Below are positions 36,416 to 47,099 of a stretch of 64,000 nucleotides of DNA, in pieces; the first letter of the stretch is position 1, and each line of letters starts with the position of its first letter. This DNA comes from Halicephalobus mephisto. Lineage: Eukaryota > Nematoda > Chromadorea > Rhabditida > Panagrolaimidae. A program made the translations under genes and the position numbers. Location of the stretch: the NCBI GenBank assembly GCA_009193035.1, contig SWDT01000506.1, positions 1 through 64,000 of the forward strand. The letters run 5' to 3'. The notes beneath the pieces are model-generated. The model saw only the letters and a program-made list of their open reading frames with translations. It did not search any database and was not told the DNA's origin.

Positions 36416-36897
36416 TTGAAAAATTTCGATAATTCTTTTTAGATTCGGGTGAAGATGTAGTTCCGTTTTATGTAGGAAAATACAAAATTAAAAATAATTT
36501 TTGTTAAAATATTCAAAAAAGAAGGATCTCCTTCTGTCCCTTGTTGGTTTTGGCATTCTGTTCCGGGACTTTTATTTATTAATTTTTAAACTAAAAAGTA
36601 CTTTTTCACTTTTTGGATGTTTAATTCTCAATTCTACCGTATTTTTCAATGGTAAACGAAAAACTGACCTTATCTAAACGTATTCAAAAATGCTCCTAGT
36701 TGGTTTTGGCGTTCTGTTCCGGAACTTTTATTTATTAATTTTTAAACTAAAAAATACTTTTTCACTTTTTGGATGTTTAATTCTCAATTCTACCGTATTT
36801 TTCAGTGGTAAACGAAAAACTAGGCTTACCTAAACGTATTCAAAAATAAATTACGAAAATTCATCAATTATTCACCCATCTTAAATTTCGGATTTTT
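36384..36897 (+). repeat. Left arm of a ~515-bp inverted repeat
   Basis: Reverse complement of 40555-41069 with few mismatches. Each arm contains a ~150-bp tandem duplication (TTGGTTTTGGC(A/G)TTCTGTTCC, ACTTTTTGGATGTTTAATTC, AATGGTAAACGAAAAACT). The left end overlaps the end of the 36050-36415 ORF. Confidence 0.9.
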
Positions 36898-37369
36898 TAG
36901 GAAACGCTGTATTTGACCAAATTTGTTTGTTCTGTTAAAAAACATCTGTCCCGGACAATTTTATGAGCAATTGAGCAAGAAAAAGGAAAAACTGTTTCGT
37001 TTCCGTTTTTTCCTCTTTCGAAACCTCAGGAACAAACTTATTTTAGATAACGATCGCAATTGCCGTTTTTCCAATGCCCGCGCAAAAACTACTTGTTTGA
37101 CAAAAACAAAGGTCAAATAAGTTTATAAAAATCCTATACCTATTTTGTTTACAAAAATCCCAAACCAAAATAACAACTGTAATCGGCGAAAATTCTTTGA
37201 TCTTGTTCGAACAAAGCCGGAACGGAATTGCGCCACTGCTGTCGAGAACAGGTCAAGTCCCGAAACAACCGAAAAACAAAGAATCATCAAGAATTCAGAT
37301 CGATGGTATTTTAAGATTACTTTCTTTGAAAATGTAATAAATCAAAAAACAAAAAAATCCATCATTTAA

Positions 37370-39379
37370 ATGAACGAAAAGGTCAAAAATGGCACGCGAG
37401 ACATTCTGGATCCGGCCAAGGCGCCCGAATCGGCCACTTTTTTGGACAATGACAGTTGTTTGGAGGAATGGAATGGGTAATGAGACGGCAATCGACTCAT
37501 TTTTGAAAATAGACAGTTTTATTGAGTCACTATTTTCCTAAAAAAAATCGTCATAATAGTGACTGAAAAAACCGATTATGGAAATTTTCGAACACTATTT
37601 AAAATATTCTTCTAATATGATTTGATCGAGACTAGTGTCTATTAATCATCATTCTTACGGTAGAAATCGTCTGGATAGTGACTGAGAAGAACGATTTTTA
37701 CTTTTGGATGGATACTATCCTTGTAACTTACAGTAATAAAAAGTCAGGATAGTGACTGAGAAGAGTGATTTCTGGACACTATCCAAGATCTCTTAAAAGG
37801 AGTGGCGGGAACTAGTCACTATCCTTACAGTAGAAATCGTCTAGATAGTGACTGAGAAGAACGATTTTCAGACACTATCCGAAATTGTTCTTTGATCAAG
37901 GATAGTGTTTATTTGATCAGTTATCATTTTTACAGTAGAAATTGTCTGGATAGTGACTGAGAAGAACGATTTTTAAACACTATTCTGACGATTTTCACTA
38001 TCAACATAAACCGTCAAAATAGTGACTCAAAACAGTTTTTGGGGAGTTTTGGGCACTATCTAAAATTTGCCGAATATAAAGGAGTACCTATTCGTTATCT
38101 AACGGTCAAAAAAGTATTCTTATTCAAATAAAAAGTGGCACGATTACAAGCGTCCAGTTGACATTGCCGACTCCGATCCTTATCACTCCAGTTAACCCCC
38201 TCGTGGTCAAATTACCTCTGACCTTTTTCACTATCAAGATAAATCTCCTCAAAGATCATTAAAAATTTTTTCGAGGAAATTTAAAACGAAACAAGTTCTG
38301 GCAGATGTTCAAAAAAGACACCAGTTTCGATCGGGGGCTTTTCCAAATATTTCGGAGGGAAAAAAGAGTCCATGATCCAGTCCCTCCTCCTCCCGCTGTG
38401 CTAATGCGTCCGATCGACGGCAAGTGAGTAATTGCCGAAGAAACATGTCCAAAAAACGTACAGAACACACTTGGCATATTTTCTCACTTTTTATTTACTT
38501 TTGGACAAGGTTAATTTTGCTCATGTCAGGGTTAAATATTGAGATGAACAAAAGTAAATTTTTAGATTTTTACAAATTTTCAATTCGATTAAATTTTTAA
38601 AAATTTCGATGATGTTTAAAATTTTTTATGATCATTTTCCAGTCACTATTTTGATAGTGTTTTTTGAAGGGATAGTGACTAATCGAATAACTATTATTAT
38701 TTATTAAAAATGGAAAGATTAGATAGTGTTTAGAAATTGTTCAAAGTAGTCACTATCCTGATGATTTCTGTTAATTGAAGAAATCGTCAGAATAGTGTTT
38801 AAAAGTTGTTTAAATCAGTCACTATTCAGACGATTTTCATTTTAAGAATAATATTAGTCACTATCCTTGATCAAAGAACAATTTCGGATAGTGTCTGAAA
38901 ATCGTTCTTCTCAGTCACTATCTGGACGATTTCTACTGTAAGGATAGTGACTAGTTCCCGCCACTCCTTTTAAGAAATCTTGGATAGTGTCCAGAAATCA
39001 CTCTTCTCAGTCACTATCCTGACTTTTTATTACTATAAGTTACAAGGATAGTATCCATCCAAAAGTAAAAATCGTTCTTCTCAGTCACTATCCGGACGAT
39101 TCCTACTGTAAGAATAGTGACTAGTAGATACTATCCTTTATTAAAAAATCTTAGTGATTGAAAAAGGGCAATTTTGAGAGTTTCGAACACTTCGAAATTC
39201 ATCTTTTAGAAAAAGCGAATAGTATCCGAAAGTTGCCCAAAACCATCTTGCCAGTCACTATTGTGGCACTTACCGTATTCCATAAGGTCGCCGATAATTT
39301 CAACATTATCGAAAACAATTTGTGCAAAACACTTAAGACTGGGAAACTGGACTATTCACCGTTTGACTCATGCCTTTGA
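37370..39379 (+). CDS. Unrecognised multi-exon gene inside the inverted repeat
   Basis: Coding-like segments in order: 37370..37476 (MNEKVKNGTRDILDPAKAPE, SATFLDNDSCLEEWNG, donor GTAATG), 38115 or 38136..38190 (WHDYKRPVDIADSDPYHSS, donor GTTAAC), 38276..38423 (KRNKFWQMFKKDTSFDRGL, VHDPVPPPPAVLMRPIDG, strong donor GTGAGT), 39181..39379 (SIRKLPKTILPVTIVALTVF, KTGKLDYSPFDSCL then TGA). The last three join in phase; exon 1 to exon 2 does not with the sites I can see, so that junction or exon 1 is wrong. AATAAA follows near 39433. The first and last introns are filled with the two arms of an inner inverted repeat. No domain is recognised. Local GC content is higher in these segments than around them, supporting real exons. 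Confidence 0.45.
37540..39270. repeat. TCACTATCC / GGATAGTGA hairpin array, locus 4, with inner inverted repeat
   Basis: Left arm about 37649-37910 and right arm about 38858-39120 are reverse complements over roughly 255 bases (shared landmarks AGTGGCGGGAACTAGTCACT, GGACACTATCCAAGAT, TTGTTCTTTGATCAAGGATA). Both arms are built from the same AGTCACTATCC units. Exons of the unrecognised gene lie between and beside the arms. Confidence 0.9.
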
Positions 39380-39499
39380 AGAAAAATAACTTTTTTGACA
39401 ATTTTTAAAAGAAAAAAAACAATAACTTCAAAAAATAAAACCGCTCTCATTTGGAATGTCAATCAATTTTAATAATTTTCCTTGAGGTTATATATTGAA

Positions 39500-39655
39500 G
39501 AATATATAGAATTATTTTGGCCAAAGAAAATGGCGCCAAGACAATTTTCGGCAAAAATCTACCAAACACCGAATCGAATAACCTGGTTTTTGGACGATTG
39601 GCGGGGCTAAGCGAGGGCACGGATCGGGACGGCATTTTTGGCCAATGCTGAGAAC
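39500..39655 (+). CDS. Short coding-like segment, unrecognised
   Basis: A GC-richer patch open in one plus frame for about 50 codons without a Met: KTIFGKNLPNTESNNLVFGR then LAGLSEGTDRDGIFGQC and TGA. Other frames and the minus strand are also partly open (HWPKMPSRSVPSLSP on the minus strand), so strand and frame are unsure. Possibly an exon of the next segment's gene. Confidence 0.25.
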
Positions 39656-39719
39656 TGTAAAGAGGTCAACATCAAAATCAAACCTCCATTTTGCAACATT
39701 ATAACAAATCGAATAATTT

Positions 39720-40140
39720 CTGTTTAAATTTATGAAAATTACAAAATAAATAAAAAAATTAAATTCAATTTTTTAAATTTTTAAGAAATTAAATTAATTT
39801 TTTTTTTATTTTAAAAAAAATTAAATTCGATTTTTTTAAGTTTTAAGAAATTAAATTTGATTTTTTTTTAATTTTTAAGAAATTAAATTTGGTTTTTTTA
39901 AGTTTTAAGAAATTAAATTAAATCTTTTTTAATTTTTAAAAAATTAAATTCAATTTTTTTAAGTTTTAAGAAATTAAATGAAATCTTTTTTAATTTTTTA
40001 AAAATTAAATTCAATTTTTTTAATTTTTAAGAAATTAAATTAATTTTTTTTTAATTTTTAAAAAAATTAAATTCGATTTTTTTAAGTTTTAAGAAATTAA
40101 ATTAATTTTTTTTTAATTTTTAAGAAATTAAATTCGATTT
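39720..40140 (+). repeat. TTTTAAGAAATTAAATT tandem array
   Basis: Some ten imperfect units of 40-45 bases, TTTTTTTAAGTTTTAAGAAA and TTAAATTCGATTTTTTT. Confidence 0.85.
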
Positions 40141-40149
40141 TTATATCGA

Positions 40150-40330
40150 CCAGACCTCCCGATCGAAGGTGACATCCTGATCGAGTTTCTCACACTTGAA
40201 AAAATAGAGCTTTGTCTTCTCCGAGGTCGAAAAATTGAGACACTCATCGAATTAACTCAAGTACCAGGACCAAGTTTCTTCAAAACAGATTCAAAAAAGA
40301 GATTACGGTAGTAGAGGATATCTTATGGCA
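40150..40330 (+). CDS. Coding-like exon, unrecognised
   Basis: After ATATCGACCAG the plus strand is open for about 55 codons: DLPIEGDILIEFLTLEKIEL, CLLRGRKIETLIELTQVPG and PSFFKTDSKKRLR, ending at TAG or at a GTAGTA donor. The peptide is amphipathic and balanced, unlike the low-complexity DNA on both sides. No start codon in frame, so it would be an internal or last exon. The upstream exon may be the 39500-39655 segment. Confidence 0.4.
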
Positions 40331-40554
40331 TTTGTTTATTTTTGAATTTTTCAGAAAACGAAAATTCGAAAATTATTTAATCAAAAATTAAATTTTCTAC
40401 AGTACTACTGAGATGTTTGAATTTTAAATTTATTTTTTTTAAATATTAATTTTATTATGCAACAATGATCCAGTATCTTGAATGAGAAACAAAATTAAAT
40501 TAAAAACATTAAATAATAATCTTTAATATTTCAAAAATTATATTTTTTTTAAAA

Positions 40555-41069
40555 ATCCGAAATTTAAGATGGGTGAATAATTGATGAATTTTCGTAATTT
40601 ATTTTTGAATACATTTAGGTAAGGTCAGTTTTTCGTTTACCATCGAAAAATACGGTAGAATTGAGAATTAAACATCCAAAAAGTGAAAAAGTACTTTTTA
40701 GTTTAAAAATTAATTTTAAAAAATCCCGGAACAGAACGCCAAAACCAACTAGGAGCATTTTTGAATACATTTAGGTAAGCTCAGTTTTTCGTTTACCACT
40801 GAAAATACGGTAGAATTGAGAATTAAACATCCAAAAAGTAAAAAATTATTTTTTAGTTTAAAAATTAATAAAAAAAAAGTCCCGGAACAGAACGCCAAAA
40901 CCAACAAGGGACAGAAGGAGATCCTTCTTTTTTGAATATTTTAACAAAAATCACTTTTAATTTTGTATTTTTCTACATAAAACGGAACTACATCTTCATC
41001 CAAATCTAAAAAGAATTATCGAAATTTTTCAATTATTCATTTACAGTTATTTGAAATTTCTCTTTTTGG
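40555..41069 (-). repeat. Right arm of the ~515-bp inverted repeat
   Basis: Reverse complement of 36384-36897, including the internal ~150-bp duplication and a reverse copy of the last codons of the 36050 ORF (GTTATTTGAAATTTCTC). With the left arm it encloses a 3.66 kb loop. Confidence 0.9.
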
Positions 41070-41339
41070 GATAGTTTGGGTTAAAAGAATCTCGAAATTA
41101 CGGTACAGTAGGATTCTACCGAAATATCTGTTTTTTGAATTCAATGGAAATTTTGAAATTTATTCAAAAATAAAAATTTTTCAAATTTATAAAAATTCGT
41201 CTTGAGACAATTTTGCGACAAAATTCAGTTCTAACTTTTAGAGAAATAATTTTCCAGAGTGACTACCGTAATGGAAAGAACTGAAAACTTTTCTTTAAAG
41301 TGACATTGTTATTTCCACTTTTGTATTTTACACAAAAAA

Positions 41340-41790
41340 CGAGTACATAGTATATAATGCACGGATATATTAAAGCAGCCCTGATGTATTGGATACATTG
41401 TGTTCAGCATGTTGATACAGTAAGTACAGTATCGATATATTAACACGGTTTTGATTTATCGGATATACTCTATTCAATATATCGATACAGTAAGTATAGT
41501 ATCAATATATTGCATTTCATGTATCGATATATTAACACGGTTTTGATTTATCAGATATATTGTATTCAATATATCGATACAGTAGGTGCAATATCGATAT
41601 ATTGTATTCAACTCATCGATATATTAAAACAGTCCTGTTGTATCGGATACTATATATTTAATATATCCATACAGTAAGCACAATATCGATATATTAAAAT
41701 CACTCTGACATATCAGACACATTATATTCGATATGCCGACATATTGAATATAATGCATCTGATACATCAGAGTCGTTTTAATTCACCCTT
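41340..41790 (+). repeat. TATCGATATATT tandem repeat, locus 2
   Basis: Units of about 75 bases with TATCGATATATTAA(C/A)A(C/G), GATTTATC(G/A)GATA and TTCAATATATCGATACAGTA. Related to 26380-26900. Confidence 0.85.
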
Positions 41791-41827
41791 TTTGTGTTGA
41801 GAAATCGATCAAAGCGGCACTTTTTGC

Positions 41828-42140
41828 TCAGAAGAAAGAAGTTGTAACCGCCAAATGCCATTTTGCACAATTCCGAAGATCTGTCAAGTCTTCAATCGCA
41901 GGAAAAAGACAAACATCTTCTACTTCATCCATCTTGATCTTCAATTTTTCGAAATCAAAGAAAAATCGATTTTTAAAATGTTCTTGTTTCTTGATATTTG
42001 ATTCTTTTGAAAAAAACAAAATCGTAAAGATCTAAATCCTTTTTCGGCAAACCGATCATTAGTCAAAATGGCTTCTTTCATGAAAATCGGCAAACAGCAG
42101 ACGATTAAAGCCAGACTGACAATTACCGTTTTAAATGGTC
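41828..42140. other. GC-richer patch with two divergent short frames
   Basis: On the minus strand MDEVEDVCLFPAIEDLTDL continues for 34 codons to a stop at 41828. On the plus strand ATGGCTTCTTTCATG at about 42069 is open for 27 codons. The arrangement looks like a small bidirectional promoter or two short first exons, but neither frame is long enough to claim as a gene. Confidence 0.3.
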
Positions 42141-42159
42141 CATGTTGAAATCCATTTAG

Positions 42160-42560
42160 ATTTTTATTTTCAAATTAAAGTAATTTTTTAATTTTCAAAT
42201 TAAATTATTTTTATTTTTTAAATTTATTTTTATTTTTAAAGTAATTTTTATTTTTAAATTAAAGTAATTTTTATTTTTCAAATTAGATTAATTTTAATTT
42301 TTAAATTAATTTTTAAAATTTTAAGTTAAGTTTATTTTAATTTTTAAAGTAATTTTTATTTTTAAATTAAAGTAATTTTTTTATTTTTAAATTAAAACAA
42401 TTTTTTTATTTTTCAAATTAGATTAATTTTAATTTTTAAAATTTTAAGTTAAGTTTAATTTTTAAAGTAATTTTTATTTTTAAATTAAAGTAATTTTTTT
42501 ATTTTTATATAAAAGTAATTTTTTTATTTTCAAATTAGATTAATTTTATTTTTAGGATTT
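42160..42560 (+). repeat. TTTTTATTTTTAAATTAAAGTAA tandem array
   Basis: Simple-sequence units of 24-36 bases, no coding potential. Confidence 0.85.
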
Positions 42561-42859
42561 TTCATAATACAGTAGGCAATTCTGATGTCAGATTTAGAAT
42601 GTCTCATTACCCTATTCTAAATACTTTTTACAAGATTCTAAAAGCACTTTTTTCCTGTGCCAAAAAATGTCCAAAAACGACAAAAGTTACGTAGAAATGC
42701 CTCAATTTTCTCCTGTATCTTGTTATTTGTTCTCTATATGTTCATTATTTCCCTAGGTTTAACATATATATTGTACTGTAATCCTACTGTATAAGGATAA
42801 ATAAGAAGAGCTATTTTTTCCTCTAGCGATTAAGTTTACGTGAACCACGTCGAAGTCCA

Positions 42860-43020
42860 CAACACAGATGATCAGATTTGGACGATATAGATGATCAGAT
42901 TTAGACAATAAAGATAGAGGAATTTAGACAATATAGATAGAGGAATTTGGACGACACAGATAGCTGGATTTGGACGATACAAATAGTCGGACTTGGACAA
43001 TAAATATAACTGAATTTTGA
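42860..43020 (+). repeat. GGATTTGGACGATACAGATAG minisatellite
   Basis: About seven units of 22-24 bases, with GA(C/T)(G/A)A(C/T)A(C/T)AGATAG variants. No gene is seen from 42560 to 43650. Confidence 0.8.
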
Positions 43021-43656
43021 CAACGCGAATTATGATGGTCACTTCCGGGACTGTGAAGGCTTAGTATCGGAGAATAAAAGCATCAGATGGAAAGACTAAT
43101 GAAGACAAGTTCGAAGAGCTCCATTTAGGACTGTTGATTGAAAGTAAAAGATCAAGTATCATCTTCGAGAAGAAGTGGGCCCTGAGGGACGGCACCCCAT
43201 GGAGACACTAATGAAGGGTCGATCAAGTATCTTAAGTTTTCCATTTTTAGGAAATTCCAAAAATAAAAAAATCCACAAAAACCTATTTGAATCAATTTTT
43301 TCAATAATTTATAAAATCGCTAATTTCATTTTTTCTTATTCAGAAGACAAAATTAACATTTTTCATAAATCTGAGATTCTTTACCTTCAACCATGAAGCA
43401 TTCTCAAAGACGAAAAACTTTGACCAATTACATTCGAAAGTTTTGCAGCAAAATTTAAAAAATCAAAACCCATCTAAAATCTTGGATTTTCACAGATGAT
43501 CCAAAACCGAGTCAAAATCGATTAAAAATCACTGAAAACAAGCAATTTCTGTATAATAATTGATTATTATTCAACTACTTTTACTTTACTTAATTTTAGC
43601 AATTAACAAACAAATTACAGGATTCTGCATAAGATAAAATTGTTCTAACATCAGAA

Positions 43657-44700
43657 TCACAAATCAAGACCGAGATCTCCTCCAGGAAGGCCTCCGCCGC
43701 CCATCTTCTTATTTTGGCTCTCGAACCATGCCTTCTTCAATGATCTTTTCATGTCATCATCACCTTCATCATAAAGTTTCTTCATCATGTTCATCAGCCC
43801 AGCAGAGGGATCGGATTCGTCAAAAGCGGCATCGGTCCTAAAACGATAAAAAATATTACAAATAATTTCTAAATGTCTAATATTCCTCGTAAATTTGCAA
43901 AAACCTACTTTAGTTTTTCTTCTGTTTTCTTGCTGTGAACAATCTTCAACAGCTCGCTCCATGTTCCATTAGTGGCCTTCTTCAGCATGACGAGGAGACT
44001 GTCTGATTTCTGTTTCACAACAGATTTGGCGGGATCAATGGGATGTGTGAATCCTTTGGCAGAGATCGAGTAGTCCTTTCCATCCAGATCGGAGATCGAA
44101 ACATCGAAAGAGCTGAAAGTTATTATTCAACAACTAAAATTAAACCGAAATCTCACTCATCAGTGAAATTGGAGGTAATTCTATCAGCTGGTAACTGTTG
44201 AATTCCATTCAAAGTGTAATATAACTTCACAAAGTTCTCGCTTTCATCATAAGCGTAAGTCGTCAATTTCACAAAAGGTCTTCCAGAATTGACGACAGGA
44301 GGACGACTTGGAGCAGAAGCTGCAGCTTTGAACTTGGCCTAAAATATACTTTTATAAAAACCACAATATAAAATAGGAACGTCGTTACGAAACTATTTCG
44401 ATGACAATTACAAAATTTCCAGAATTTTCGATCTTAGATGGTTTTAAAAAATTACGAAATTCGAGAAATTTCTACGAGATTTTAGGGAAACCTAATTTAT
44501 AAAAACTCATAAAATTTAACTCACTTGTTCGATTCTGTGATTCAAGTTCTGCTTCAAATCATTCAAGGATTGCTTCACGAGGTTCGTCTGAGCTTGTTCG
44601 AGGAACTTGTTGACTTCAGCAAGAGCTTCTTCAAACTGCAATCACAATATATAAACAATATAGAAAAATATAAAAATAAACAACTTACTTCAGCAGCCAT
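43657..44700 (-). CDS. Calcyclin-binding protein / Siah-interacting protein (CacyBP/SIP)
   Basis: Five exons in phase: 44700..44689, 44635..44525, 44338..44157, 44112..43909, 43837..43657, giving 229 residues (human CacyBP 228). Order: an N-terminal helical hairpin ([17 protein letters not shown]), a CS domain of the p23/Hsp20 fold ([40 protein letters not shown]) and a C-terminal SGS region with the family signature [20 protein letters not shown] then [12 protein letters not shown]. In vertebrates CacyBP links SIAH1 to an SCF-type ligase that degrades beta-catenin and binds S100 proteins; the nematode role is inferred. The C-terminus is glycine-rich ([11 protein letters not shown]). The first exon codes only four residues. 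The gene is divergent from membrin, with 211 bases between start codons. Confidence 0.95.
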
Positions 44701-44911
44701 ATCTTCGAAAAAATTCTAGAGAATTTGAAACGAAATCACCCTTTGATTTCCGAAGAACTAAGAAGAAGGAAAAAGAACGAAATTTCCAGAACGTTTGGCC
44801 AATAATTTTCGTTTCGAGAAAATTCCTGCTGAAGTGTCAGTTTTCAAAAAGCTGACGTCGACTAAATTTTCTTAATTTTTTTCTTCTTTTTTAAATTTTT
44901 CGTCATTCCCA

Positions 44912-46054
44912 ATGGAAGTGTTATATCAAGAAACAGACACTATCATCAAGGACCTCCAATTTACCTTAGGGAGATTAGAACAAGCCAGAAACGAAAGCGA
45001 TGCCCAGCCGCTCTTTCAAGCTGCTCATACTCAATTACAGTAAGTTTTAAAATTATGGTTTCATATATGAATATTTATTTTCAGACAAATTCAAGCTAAT
45101 TGCCAACGATTGGACCAGATGGCATCGAACGAAGCCCCCCAGAGACGGAGAACGGCCAAGATGCGAGTCGAGCAGATGAAGTTCGACTACAACACTGCCT
45201 ACAGCGCTGTCCATAACATCCAAACTAGGCTGACCAACAAGTGGAGAGCAGTTGCAGAAAGAGAAGAATTGCTAACTCAGAGGTCGGGTTTTTTCAGATA
45301 TAAGGATAGCAACCCGTTCTCGATGGGGTACTTTGGGGTTGTGATTTTTCTGGTGTCCATCAGTATTTTCATATATGATTACTAGTCCCCAAAGGTAGAC
45401 AAAGTCTTTTACACCATATACACCTTGATCCGGAAGTTTCTAGATCTATCTGAGTACATTTCTAAGTTGATTACGAAACCACCACAGAAAACTGAAATTG
45501 TAGACTAGTTTCTGAAAATTTTTGTCAAGGAAATTTCGTAAAAATCCTCTTAATTTCTATGATATAATTGATTACGGAATTTTACGACTAAATAATCATT
45601 GGAGAAAATTGAAATTTTAGGCTACTTTAGTTTCTGAAAATTCGTTTCAATTTTGTAGAAAATTTGTGTTTTTTATAATAGCATGGTTTTTCCAGAATAA
45701 GACCGACGGAAACTGCTCTCCACATTGATGACAGCGAGCTCTTGGTCAACGACCATATGCACAGATCACATCGGGGCGTCGATGACATGATTGCTCAAGG
45801 TTCTGCTATATTGACGAACATGAGAGAACAGGGAATAAATCTAAGAGCCATCAGAACGAGGATTCTAGATATCGGTCAAACTGTAAGTTTTAATTTTCTG
45901 TGATTTTATAAGTGAATAACTCCAGCTGGGCCTCTCCGGGACTACCCTTAGGATGATCGAGAAACGGTTAGAGGAAGACTGGGTAATCTTCGTCATTGGA
46001 TGCATCTTTGTTTTAATATTTTTCTATTGTTTCTATCGATACTGGAAGGGTTAA
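44912..46054 (+). CDS. memb-1: Membrin / GOSR2, Qb-SNARE of the early Golgi
   Basis: Four exons in phase: 44912..45039, 45085..45282, 45696..45882, 45926..46054, giving 213 residues (human GOSR2 212). Membrin is the Qb SNARE that pairs with syntaxin 5, Bet1 and Sec22 for ER-to-Golgi fusion. The N-terminal coiled region starts MEVLYQETDTIIKDLQFTLG. The SNARE motif runs from about residue 120 (RGVDDMIAQGSAILTNMREQ) to LGLSGTTLRMIEKR, followed by a C-terminal anchor VIFVIGCIFVLIFFYCFYRY with only a few residues beyond it. Intron 2 (45283-45695) keeps the frame open to 45385 and would encode an alternative hydrophobic tail if retained. Confidence 0.95.
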
Positions 46055-46280
46055 GTTCCCAACTTCATGCAAAAACTCCAATTCACTTCAACAGAGCTTT
46101 TGAGATTCTAATTTACTACGTTATTTAAATTTCCTATTTGTAAAAAGTGAGAATGCACTGGTTTTTTCATTTTGGTGGGATGTAAACTTCTGAAACCCTG
46201 ATTTCTGCTGTCAAAAACCACGTTTCTTAGGATTTCTTTTTTTCGATTAGTCCACCCAAGGAGCTCCCGACAAGTTCTAG

Positions 46281-46481
46281 ATGATAAGAAGTAACTTCAT
46301 TGTTTATGAAAACCACCAAGAACCCTGTCTCGGATTCCCGATGGACTTCTTGTCCTTTATGAACTCAACCTACTGTGTCTATGATTCTATCAGATTCAAA
46401 CTCAAGAATGAAGCTCAATCAATGCTAAACAAGACTGACACTCAAATGGAAAAATACCCAAAAAATGAAAAACTCCACTAA
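46281..46481 (+). CDS. Short ORF downstream of membrin, weak
   Basis: 66 codons from ATGATAAGAAGTAAC, with FPMDFLSFMNSTYCVYDSIR and FKLKNEAQSMLNKTDTQ. Composition is reasonable for protein, but there is no family, splice or conservation support. It may be 3' untranslated sequence or an exon of an unseen gene. Confidence 0.25.
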   Translation: MIRSNFIVYENHQEPCLGFPMDFLSFMNSTYCVYDSIRFKLKNEAQSMLNKTDTQMEKYPKNEKLH

Positions 46482-46602
46482 CCTGGCTAGTCAGTTTTAC
46501 TCCTTTAGTGCTGGAAAACGGAAATCAAAATGGTCCAAGTTAGGGTTACTGAAGGTTTGAATTAAAAATAATAATTTTTCTATCGGCAAACTAAACTAAA
46601 AA

Positions 46603-47016
46603 TTAGCAAGTAGAATTCGCAAAGGTGTCCTCACCGAGTTCGGAATAGAGATCCTTCTTGATGATGAGAAAGTCGGAGTTAGGCAGGTCCCTGATGACGT
46701 ACTCTGGATGACGTTGGAAGACCACTCTCGGAGTGAGTGAAAACTTGTCTCTGCACAAAAGTCGTCGGAGAATATCCCCATCTAGTCTGGTGGTGTAGAA
46801 TTTTATGCAAAGTTTCTTCAACAACGAGTACTGGATCCTGCCTTCGAGGGAGATGAAGCTACGGATGGCGGCGGCAGTCAGAGTCTCGTTATCCTTCCAG
46901 ACGGGATAATATTTCATATATTCTTCGTCCGTCAGATCGATGTCCACCATGTGTTGATCACGTTCGTGGATTTTGCGAGGTCTTCGAGAAGTGTAAAATG
47001 GAATCGTGCCGTTCAT
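46603..47016 (-). CDS. Unrecognised 137-residue protein
   Basis: Single-exon frame with ATG 4 bases after ATTTTCAG, typical of a trans-spliced start. The product is soluble, basic and mixed helical: MNGTIPFYTSRRPRKIHERD, DLTDEEYMKYYPVWKDNE, TAAAIRSFISLEGRIQYSLL and LSREDKF-like LLCRDKFSLTPRVVF. The middle (about residues 48-105) looks like a compact helical, possibly winged-helix, domain; this is a guess from hydrophobic spacing. It is tail-to-tail with membrin. Confidence 0.65.
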   Translation of the reverse strand: MNGTIPFYTSRRPRKIHERDQHMVDIDLTDEEYMKYYPVWKDNETLTAAAIRSFISLEGRIQYSLLKKLCIKFYTTRLDGDILRRLLCRDKFSLTPRVVFQRHPEYVIRDLPNSDFLIIKKDLYSELGEDTFANSTC

Positions 47017-47099
47017 GATTCTGAAAATTTTCATATATCGAAATTGAAACAAAGTACGAAAAAAAATAAAAAAAAACACATTAAATCATCCAAATAACA

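Noticed and set aside
36923..37369. Two plus-strand frames (65 and 74 codons) upstream of the unrecognised gene
   Set aside because: They do not join each other or the 37370 start in phase; more likely untranslated or promoter sequence.
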